From assembly GCA_041397305.1 (NCBI GenBank), contig JAWKWX010000005.1, positions 1-64,000 of the forward strand: 64,000 nucleotides of DNA, written 5' to 3'. The notes beneath the pieces were generated by a model. The model saw only the letters and a program-made list of their open reading frames with translations. It searched no databases and had not been told where the DNA came from. A program made the position numbers and the translations under genes. Below are positions 58,370 through 64,000 of the stretch, piece after piece. Positions within the stretch are counted from its first letter, which is position 1. Every line of letters starts with the position of its first letter. Source of the DNA: TMP-24 sp041397305 (GTDB taxonomy: Bacteria > Pseudomonadota > Alphaproteobacteria > Rhodobacterales > Rhodobacteraceae).

Positions 58370-58431
58370 GGTCCGCGCGGCACGCGCGGACCGCGAGAGG
58401 AAAGGCGTGCCGCGCCCTTTCTGGGCGCGGC
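58370..58431. repeat. Two further GC hairpins upstream of tolQ
   Basis: GGTCCGCGCG/CGCGCGGACC (58370-58379 with 58383-58392) and GCCGCGCCC/GGGCGCGGC (58409-58417 with 58423-58431) are perfect stems of 10 and 9 bp. Neither has a T-run. With the paired repeat they make a four-hairpin block that could insulate ybgC from the tol genes. Confidence 0.6.
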
Positions 58432-58534
58432 TCCGCTGGATCGGGGAAGGATAGGGCGGGGCGTGATGTTTCAGGAGATTTCAGTGCCAGCGGGAATTCG
58501 GTGGCCGGGATCGGCGGATTTCCGGCGCGACCCG

Positions 58535-58563
58535 TTTCCTTCGCCAAGAAAGCAGGCTAGAAT
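58535..58563 (+). promoter_or_regulatory. Probable tolQ promoter
   Basis: TAGAAT (58558-58563) is a good -10. TTTCCT at 17 bp upstream (58535-58540) is a poor -35. The spacing to the tolQ ATG is about 50 bp. Confidence 0.35.
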
Positions 58564-58613
58564 CACGTCAAATCAGAGCTGCCGGTCGAGGCGGCCCAGA
58601 AGCGAGCAGAGTT

Positions 58614-59312
58614 ATGGAAACCACAACACTTGCCCAGCACGCGGCGGAGATCGATTTCTCCTTGCTCGCGCTTTTCGCGCGCGCCTCGTTCATCGTGAAG
58701 ATCGTGATGGTGATGCTGACCGTCGCCTCGGTCTGGTCCTGGGCGATCATCGTCCAGAAATTCATCACCTACCGCAAGGCGCGCGCCGAGGCGGGGCTGT
58801 TTGACCAGGCCTTCTGGTCGGGCGAGCCGCTCGACGAGCTTTTCGACAAGATCGGATCGGCGCCGCAGGGGGGCTCCGAGGCGATCTTTGCCTCCGGCAT
58901 GATCGAATGGCGGCGCAGCCACCGGCAGGACGGGGCGCTCATCACCGGCGCGCAGGCGCGCATCGACCGGTCGATGGATGTGGCGATCCAGAAGGAGACC
59001 GAGGATCTGACGCGCGGACTGCCCTTCCTCGCCACGGTCGGGTCCACGGCGCCTTTCATCGGGCTGTTCGGCACGGTCTGGGGGATCAAGACCGCGTTCG
59101 AGCAGATCGCGATCAGCCAGAACACCTCGCTCGCCGTCGTGGCGCCCGGCATTGCCGAGGCGCTGGTGGCGACCGCGCTTGGCCTTCTCGCGGCGATCCC
59201 GGCGGTCATCTTCTACAACAAGCTCTCGACCGACAGCGACCGGATCATCGGCGGCTACGAGGCCTTTGCCGACGAGTTTGCCACCATCCTTTCCCGCCAG
59301 CTGGACGCCTGA
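58614..59312 (+). CDS. tolQ: Tol-Pal system proton channel subunit TolQ
   Basis: A 232-aa MotA/TolQ/ExbB protein with three helices: LFARASFIVKIVMVMLTVASVWSWAIIVQKF, then GLPFLATVGSTAPFIGLFGTVWGIKTAF and VAPGIAEALVATALGLLAAIPAVIFYN. With TolR it converts proton-motive force to movement of TolA for outer-membrane constriction at division. The gene begins the contiguous tolQRAB-pal-cpoB operon, 3 bp before tolR. Confidence 0.96.
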   Translation: METTTLAQHAAEIDFSLLALFARASFIVKIVMVMLTVASVWSWAIIVQKFITYRKARAEAGLFDQAFWSGEPLDELFDKIGSAPQGGSEAIFASGMIEWRRSHRQDGALITGAQARIDRSMDVAIQKETEDLTRGLPFLATVGSTAPFIGLFGTVWGIKTAFEQIAISQNTSLAVVAPGIAEALVATALGLLAAIPAVIFYNKLSTDSDRIIGGYEAFADEFATILSRQLDA

Positions 59313-59315
59313 GCC

Positions 59316-59807
59316 ATGGGCACGGGGGTGATGAAGCGCGGGGGCGGGGGCGGACGGCGCCGCCGGGGCTCGCGCGGCAAGGCGGCGGTGATGAGCGAGA
59401 TCAACGTCACGCCCTTCGTGGACGTGATGCTGGTGCTTCTGATCATCTTCATGGTGGCGGCGCCCTTGCTGACCGTGGGTGTGCCGCTCGAATTGCCGAA
59501 GACGGCAGCCAAGGCCGTGCCGACCGAGCAGGAGGAGCCGCTGACGATCTCGGTCCAGGCCGACGGCACGATCTCGATCCAGAACACGCCGATCGCCGAG
59601 GGCGAGTTGATCGCGAAGCTGCGGGCGATCGCCGCCGAGCGGCAGGATGACAAGCTGTTCCTGCGCGCCGATGGTGCCATTCCCTATGAACGGGTGGTGC
59701 AGGTGATGGGCGCGCTGAACAATGGCGGCTTTTCCAACATCACGCTTGTCACCGACGGCGGCGGACCGGCGATGAATGCGGGCGCCGGGGCCGAGAACGG
59801 CGGCTGA
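59316..59807 (+). CDS. tolR: Tol-Pal system subunit TolR
   Basis: A 163-aa ExbD/TolR protein. A basic Gly/Arg-rich start (GGGGGRRRRGSRGKAA) leads to MSEINVTPFVDVMLVLLIIFMVAAPLLTVGVPLELPKTAA, with the membrane aspartate essential for proton flow (FVD). The periplasmic domain is EPLTISVQADGTISIQNTPI and LFLRADGAIPYERVVQVMGALNNGGFSNITLVTD. One base separates its stop from the tolA ATG. Confidence 0.96.
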   Translation: MGTGVMKRGGGGGRRRRGSRGKAAVMSEINVTPFVDVMLVLLIIFMVAAPLLTVGVPLELPKTAAKAVPTEQEEPLTISVQADGTISIQNTPIAEGELIAKLRAIAAERQDDKLFLRADGAIPYERVVQVMGALNNGGFSNITLVTDGGGPAMNAGAGAENGG

Positions 59808-59808
59808 G

Positions 59809-61008
59809 ATGCTGGAGAAGTGGCTTCCAGAGGACCGGGCGATGCGCATCGGTCTTTACGTCTCGGGGGGGGCGCATCTTGCGCTGATCCTCTGGGCGCT
59901 TCTGGGAGGCATCTTTTTCACGCCCGAACCGGCGGCCGCGCCGATTGCCACCAATGTCTCGCTGATGTCCTCGGCGGAATTTGCGGAACTTGAAGGCAGG
60001 AAGCCGACCGCCGCGCAGGAGAGCCCGCCCCAACCGTCGGCACCCGAGGCGAGCGTCGCGCCGCCTGCGAGGCCCAAGCCCGAGACGAAGCCCGACCAGA
60101 AGCCCGCGCCGGAGGTTGCCACGCCCGAGCCCGAACAACCGCCGGACGTTCAGGAAACGCAGGTGGCGGAGGCAGAGGTGACGGATGCGCCGCCCGAGGA
60201 AACGACGGCGCCGACGCCCGACAGCCTGTCGCAGATCCCCGATCAGCCGACCGACACGCCGCAACCGAAGGCCGCCGAGATCGTGGCGCCCGATCCCTCG
60301 CCCGACACGCCGCCGGAAACCACGGCCTCGGACACGGTGACGGAAGCGACGACTGCCGCGCCCGCGCCCGAGGCGCCGCCGGAGACGCCGACCGAGGCGG
60401 CCGCGCCCAAGGACACGGGCGAGGTGCTTCTGACCGAGGACAACAAGGACAAGAAACCCGAGACCGCCGCGCCCGCGACCTCGCCGCGCCCGCAGAAGAA
60501 GCCCGAGAAGAAGCCGGAAGCGCCGAAGCCCGCGCCGGTCGAAACCGCCGAGGCGACGCCCAAGGCGCCTGCCGATGAGCCGAGCGTGAATGCCGACGAC
60601 GCCGTTGCAGCGGCTTTGGGCGAGGCTTTGTCGGGCGAAGCCTCCGACGCGCCCGCGCCGGGGACGGGCGCTGCCGATCAGGGCCCGCCGCTGACGAGCG
60701 GGGAAAAGGATGCGCTGATCGTCGCGGTCAAGCAATGCTGGAATGTGGGCGCGCTCTCGACCGATGCGCTTGGCACGGTGGTCACCGTCGCGGTCGCGAT
60801 GGGGCAGGACGGCAAGCCGGACAGCGGCTCGATCCGGATGATCGGCGCCGAGGGCGGCACCGATGCCTCGGCCCAGCAGGCCTTCGAGGCGGGGCGCCGC
60901 GCGATCATCCGCTGCGCGAAGAACGGTTATGCGCTGCCGCCCGAGAAGTACGAGCAATGGAAAGAGATCGAGATCACGTTCGATCCGAACAAGATGAGGC
61001 TGCGCTGA
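59809..61008 (+). CDS. tolA: Tol-Pal system protein TolA
   Basis: A 399-aa envelope-spanning protein. The N-terminal helix is RIGLYVSGGAHLALILWALLGGIFF. The long periplasmic middle (about 45-290) is rich in Pro, Ala, Glu, Thr and Lys (for example PKPETKPDQKPAPE) rather than the KAAAEAK helix of enterobacteria. The C-terminal TonB/TolA domain (LIVAVKQCWNVGALSTDALGTVVTVAVAMGQDGKPD; AGRRAIIRCAKNGYALPPEKYEQWKEIEITFDPNKMRLR) holds a cysteine pair. ATG 59809 follows the tolR stop. Confidence 0.93.
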   Translation: MLEKWLPEDRAMRIGLYVSGGAHLALILWALLGGIFFTPEPAAAPIATNVSLMSSAEFAELEGRKPTAAQESPPQPSAPEASVAPPARPKPETKPDQKPAPEVATPEPEQPPDVQETQVAEAEVTDAPPEETTAPTPDSLSQIPDQPTDTPQPKAAEIVAPDPSPDTPPETTASDTVTEATTAAPAPEAPPETPTEAAAPKDTGEVLLTEDNKDKKPETAAPATSPRPQKKPEKKPEAPKPAPVETAEATPKAPADEPSVNADDAVAAALGEALSGEASDAPAPGTGAADQGPPLTSGEKDALIVAVKQCWNVGALSTDALGTVVTVAVAMGQDGKPDSGSIRMIGAEGGTDASAQQAFEAGRRAIIRCAKNGYALPPEKYEQWKEIEITFDPNKMRLR

Positions 61009-61106
61009 TGGTGGCAGACGCGGGATTTTCCCCTCGCGGCAGCGGGCGGACTATGGCAGGCAGGCAGCAAGACCGGCACAGCCGGCAGAGCGAAGGGGCA
61101 TGGGTG

Positions 61107-62438
61107 ATGCGGTTGAGTGACGGGCTGAAAGGATTGATGTCGGCGGCGCTGCTTGGCGGCGCGGCCTTCTGGGCCATGCCTGCGACGGCGGAGCCCTTGC
61201 GGATCGTGATCGACCAGGGCGTGATCGAGCCCTTGCCCTTCGCGGCGCCGACCTTCCTGGACGAGGGCGGCGCGGGCGACATTGCGCGGGCGATGACCGA
61301 TGTGATCGCGGCCGATCTTCAGGGGACGGGTCTGTTCACGCAGATTCCGGCCAGCGCCTATATCAGCCAGGTCACCAGTTTTGATGCGCCTGTCTCGTAC
61401 GCCGACTGGAAGGCGATCAATGCGCAGGCGCTGATCGTGGGGGCGGTGTCCAACAGCGGCGGACGGATCAATGTGAAGTTCAACCTTCACGATGTCTTTT
61501 CCGACACGACGCTCGGCGACGGGCTGCAGTTCGGCGGCGGCGAGGGGGATTGGCGGCGGATCGCCCACAAGGTCGCCGACCAGATCTACAGCCGGATCAC
61601 CGGCGAAGGCCCCTATTTCGACAGCCGGGTGGTGTTCGTTTCGGAAAGCGGGCCGAAGGATGCGCGGCAGAAGCAGCTTGCGATCATGGACTACGACGGG
61701 GCGAATGTTCAGTATCTGACCGATGCCTCGGCCATCGTGCTGGCGCCGCGGTTTTCGGCCGCCGGGGACCGGATCCTCTATACCTCGTTCGAAACCGGCT
61801 TTCCCCGGATCAAGCTGATGGATCTGTCGACGCTGCAATCGCGCGCCATTGCCGACCTGCAGGGCAACATGACCTTTGCGCCGCGCTTCTCGCCGGATGG
61901 CGATACGGTGGCGTTTTCGCTGGAAAATGGTGGAAATACTGACCTTTACGCAATGTCGCTTTCGTCGGGGCAGATCCGGCAGCTGACGAACGCACCCTCG
62001 ATCGAGACGGCGCCTTCCTTCAGTCCGGACGGCAGCCAGATCGCCTTCGAAAGCGACCGGTCGGGGACGCAGCAGATCTATGTCATGCCGGTCTCGGGCG
62101 GCGAGCCCACGCGGGTTTCGTCGGGCGAGGGGCGCTATTCGACGCCGGTCTGGTCGCCGCGGGGCGATCTGGTGGCCTTCACCAAGCAGAACGGCGGGCG
62201 GTTCCATATCGGCGTCATGCGCACCGACGGGACGGAAGAGCGGCTTCTGACCGCTTCCTACCTCGACGAGGGGCCGACCTGGGCGCCGAATGGCCGCGTG
62301 ATCATGTTCACCCGCGAAAGCCCGGGTGCGGCGGGATCGGCGCAGCTCTATTCGGTCGATATTTCGGGGCGCGCGCTGAGACAGGTGCCGACGGTCGGCG
62401 CGGCCTCCGATCCGGCCTGGTCGCCCCTCATGCCCTAA
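61107..62438 (+). CDS. tolB: Tol-Pal system beta-propeller protein TolB
   Basis: A 443-aa periplasmic protein. Signal LKGLMSAALLGGAAFWAMPATA-EP, an N-terminal DPBB-like domain and a WD/TolB propeller with repeats such as NMTFAPRFSPDGDTVAFSLENGGNTDLYAMSLSSGQIRQLT, SIETAPSFSPDGSQIAFESDRSGTQQIYVMPVSGGEPTRVS and EGRYSTPVWSPRGDLVAFTK. It binds Pal and TolA. ATG 61107 with AAGGGG upstream fits the signal peptide; an in-frame ATG at 61008 overlapping tolA would add 33 residues and is less likely. Confidence 0.95.
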   Translation: MRLSDGLKGLMSAALLGGAAFWAMPATAEPLRIVIDQGVIEPLPFAAPTFLDEGGAGDIARAMTDVIAADLQGTGLFTQIPASAYISQVTSFDAPVSYADWKAINAQALIVGAVSNSGGRINVKFNLHDVFSDTTLGDGLQFGGGEGDWRRIAHKVADQIYSRITGEGPYFDSRVVFVSESGPKDARQKQLAIMDYDGANVQYLTDASAIVLAPRFSAAGDRILYTSFETGFPRIKLMDLSTLQSRAIADLQGNMTFAPRFSPDGDTVAFSLENGGNTDLYAMSLSSGQIRQLTNAPSIETAPSFSPDGSQIAFESDRSGTQQIYVMPVSGGEPTRVSSGEGRYSTPVWSPRGDLVAFTKQNGGRFHIGVMRTDGTEERLLTASYLDEGPTWAPNGRVIMFTRESPGAAGSAQLYSVDISGRALRQVPTVGAASDPAWSPLMP

Positions 62439-62520
62439 GCGGCGGAAGGGGCGTTTCCAAGCGCGAAACGGGATGATAGATTGGCGATAACCTTCGGGCA
62501 GACAAAAAAAGGCGGAGCAG

Positions 62521-63048
62521 ATGAACAAGATTACCCTGACGATCCTGATGGTCGGCGCGCTGGCGCTGGCGGCCTGTAACAATCCCCAGCGCGGCGCGGG
62601 CATGGGCGGCGCCGGTGGCGCGGGCGGTGTCGGCGCGGGCGGCATCACCTCGGGCGCGCTCGGCGATCCGAACGATCCCAATTCGGTCGCCTATTTCAAC
62701 CAGCGGATCGGCGACATGGTGCGTTTTGCGGTCGATCAGTCGACGCTGACGCCCGAGGCGCAGGCGACGCTGACCGCGCAGGCGCAATGGCTGAACAGCC
62801 ACCCGGCCGCGACCGCGATCATCGAAGGCCATGCCGACGAACAGGGCACGCGCGAGTATAACCTGGCGCTTGGCGCCCGCCGCGCCAGCGCGGTGCAGCA
62901 GTATCTGATCGCGCAGGGCGTTGCCGGCACCCGGCTGAAGACCGTGTCCTACGGCAAGGAACGGCCGCTGGCGGTCTGTTCGGAGGAAAGCTGCTTTGCC
63001 CAGAACCGCCGCGCCGTCACGGTGATCGGCGCGGGCGCGGGCGTCTGA
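62521..63048 (+). CDS. pal: Peptidoglycan-associated lipoprotein Pal
   Basis: A 175-aa OmpA-like outer-membrane lipoprotein. Signal MNKITLTILMVGALALAAC with lipidated Cys19, a Gly-rich linker (GGAGGAGGVGAGG), and the peptidoglycan-binding domain: STLTPEAQATLTAQAQWLNSHPAATAIIEGHADEQGTREYNLALGARRASAVQQYL, with Asp and Arg for meso-diaminopimelate contact. GGAG precedes the ATG. The small CGTTTC/GAAACG hairpin in the 82-bp gap after tolB may help stabilise pal mRNA. Confidence 0.96.
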   Translation: MNKITLTILMVGALALAACNNPQRGAGMGGAGGAGGVGAGGITSGALGDPNDPNSVAYFNQRIGDMVRFAVDQSTLTPEAQATLTAQAQWLNSHPAATAIIEGHADEQGTREYNLALGARRASAVQQYLIAQGVAGTRLKTVSYGKERPLAVCSEESCFAQNRRAVTVIGAGAGV

Positions 63049-63061
63049 GGCCATCGCGGCG

Positions 63062-63916
63062 ATGAAAGCCCTTCTTGCAAGATCGCTTCTGCTGGCGGCC
63101 GTCCTGACCGCCAGTGGAGTTATGGCGCAGGACAAGGCCGAAAGCCTTGCCCAGATGCGTGCCGAGTTGCAGACGCTTGCGGGCCAGTTGCAAAGCTTGC
63201 GGTCCGAGCTTGTCGCGGGCGGGCAGGCGGCCATTCAGGCTGCCGGTGGCCCCGGCGCGCTTGACCGGATGAATGCGATGGAGGCGGAGCTGTCGCGCCT
63301 GACGGCCGCGACCGAGCAATTGCAGATCCGGATCGAGAAGGTCGTGGCCGACGGCACCAACAGGGTGGGCGATCTGGAGTTCCGGATCTGCGAGCTGGAA
63401 GAAGGCTGCGATCCGGCAAACCTGCCGATCACGGCGTCGATCGGCGGCGAGGCCGCTGGCGCGGCGCCTGCGACCGGCGGGGCGGCGACATCGACGCCCA
63501 GCACCACGCCGGACGTACCCAAGGTCGAACTCGCGATGAACGAGCAGGCCGATTTCGACGCGGCCAAGGCCAAACTCGATGCGGGCGACTATCCCGGCGC
63601 CTCGCTGAGCTTTGCGCAGTTCGTGGCGAACTATCCCGGCGGGCCGCTGACCGGGGAGGCGCAGTTCCTGCAGGGCGAGGCGCTCGGCCATACCGGCGAT
63701 GCGGCCGGATCGGCACGGGCCTATCTGGCCGCTTTCTCGGGCGATCCGACCGGGCCGCGCGCGCCAGCTTCGCTTCTGCGGCTCGGGGCGGCGCTCGGGC
63801 TGCTTGGCCAGACGCAGGATGCCTGCGTGACGCTGAACGAAGTGCCTGCGCGTTTCCCCCAGGCACCGGAGGCCGGAGAGGCGCAGGCCACCATGCAGAA
63901 GCTTGGATGCCAGTGA
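63062..63916 (+). CDS. cpoB: Cell division coordinator CpoB
   Basis: A 284-aa periplasmic protein (YbgF). Signal MKALLARSLLLAAVLTASGVMA-QD, an N-terminal coiled coil (ESLAQMRAELQTLAGQLQSLRSEL; MEAELSRLTAATEQLQIRIEKV), a linker, then TPR repeats (ADFDAAKAKLDAGDYPGASLSFAQFVANYPGGPLTGEAQFLQGEALGHTGDAAGSARAYLAAFSGDPTGPRAPASLLRLG). In E. coli CpoB links PBP1B activity with the Tol complex. A Cys pair (FRICELEEGC) may form a disulfide. The tilS start overlaps its end. Confidence 0.94.
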   Translation: MKALLARSLLLAAVLTASGVMAQDKAESLAQMRAELQTLAGQLQSLRSELVAGGQAAIQAAGGPGALDRMNAMEAELSRLTAATEQLQIRIEKVVADGTNRVGDLEFRICELEEGCDPANLPITASIGGEAAGAAPATGGAATSTPSTTPDVPKVELAMNEQADFDAAKAKLDAGDYPGASLSFAQFVANYPGGPLTGEAQFLQGEALGHTGDAAGSARAYLAAFSGDPTGPRAPASLLRLGAALGLLGQTQDACVTLNEVPARFPQAPEAGEAQATMQKLGCQ

Positions 63917-64000
63917 CGGATCAGACGGACCTCGCGACGCTCGTCCGGACCTTCTTCACGCCCAGCCCGCCCGCGCGGCTGGGCGTTGCCGTTTCCGGCG
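63907..64000 (+). CDS. tilS: tRNA(Ile)-lysidine synthase, N-terminal fragment (cut by window end)
   Basis: The 31 codons present encode TDQTDLATLVRTFFTPSPPARLGVAVSG, ending at the start of the PP-loop (usual family motif VSGGxDS). TilS modifies the CAU anticodon of tRNA-Ile with lysidine. Either ATG 63907 or GTG 63913 (sharing bases with the cpoB stop, GTGA) may be the start. Position after cpoB agrees with Rhodobacterales order. Confidence 0.82.
   Translation, partial: MPVTDQTDLATLVRTFFTPSPPARLGVAVSG

Noticed and set aside
1..64000. tRNA, rRNA, CRISPR arrays or insertion sequences
   Set aside because: I looked for T-loop-like GGTTCRANYCC segments, regularly spaced direct repeats and transposase motifs in the gaps on both strands and found none. 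A tRNAscan/CRISPR search would settle it.

Overview
The window is high-G+C DNA in which nearly every stretch is coding. It reads as chromosomal backbone from an alphaproteobacterium of the Rhodobacterales (Rhodobacter/Rhodovulum/Defluviimonas-like). The evidence is gene content and order: tolQRAB-pal-cpoB-tilS behind ruvCAB and ybgC; hflKC-DUF2065-degP; phosphatidylcholine synthase; a SAM-II riboswitch ahead of metZ; FolE2-type GTP cyclohydrolase; and a DUF1127 gene. Recurrent GC-rich hairpin repeats containing AAATACTCC lie between convergent genes. I see no tRNA, rRNA, CRISPR array, prophage, transposase or integrase (the one tyrosine recombinase is housekeeping XerC).

Layout. 1-2024: 3' part of a long acidic, Ala/Pro/Glu-rich protein of unknown role. 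2147-9824: thiamine pyrophosphokinase; three minus-strand genes ending in an EamA exporter; a WYL regulator divergent from a PII/CutA-like gene and a second EamA exporter, with a 26-bp operator between them; then L-serine dehydratase, a GST and an MntH metal importer with a Fur/Mur-like box on its promoter. 10163-16277: rpiA, gor, hflK, hflC, DUF2065 and DegP, covering pentose phosphates, thiol redox and envelope protein quality control. 16333-22853: EamA exporter, 2Fe-2S ferredoxin, FG-GAP lipoprotein, purD, xseA, a small secreted protein and an AlkB-like hydroxylase.

23157-30456: small membrane protein, lysoplasmalogenase, ftsY, EamA transporter, yciB, a membrane-anchored NYN nuclease and a lipoprotein. 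Next come the SAM-II riboswitch with a terminator controlling metZ, and folE2. 30457-36879: a 528-bp non-coding gap with a 12-bp-period repeat and nested palindromes, then ycjX, a DUF697 partner, a DUF2339 polytopic protein and a group III truncated globin. 37216-47037: ileS with a codon-anomalous editing-domain patch, ogt, EamA, pcs, xerC, DUF484, transaldolase and priA. 47098-52998: an ECF sigma/anti-sigma/secreted-repeat operon; a TetR regulator with an AhpD-like secreted protein and a divergent MATE pump sharing twin operators; then prmA and a small membrane protein.

53050-64000: a zinc-ribbon methyltransferase bracketed by near-identical hairpins, DUF1127, ruvCAB, a conserved unknown, ybgC, a compound hairpin repeat region, then the complete Tol-Pal envelope operon and the start of tilS. 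Most of this is core metabolism. The less ordinary signals are the regulatory and repeat elements, the ileS mosaic, the membrane NYN nuclease and the 30457-30984 gap.
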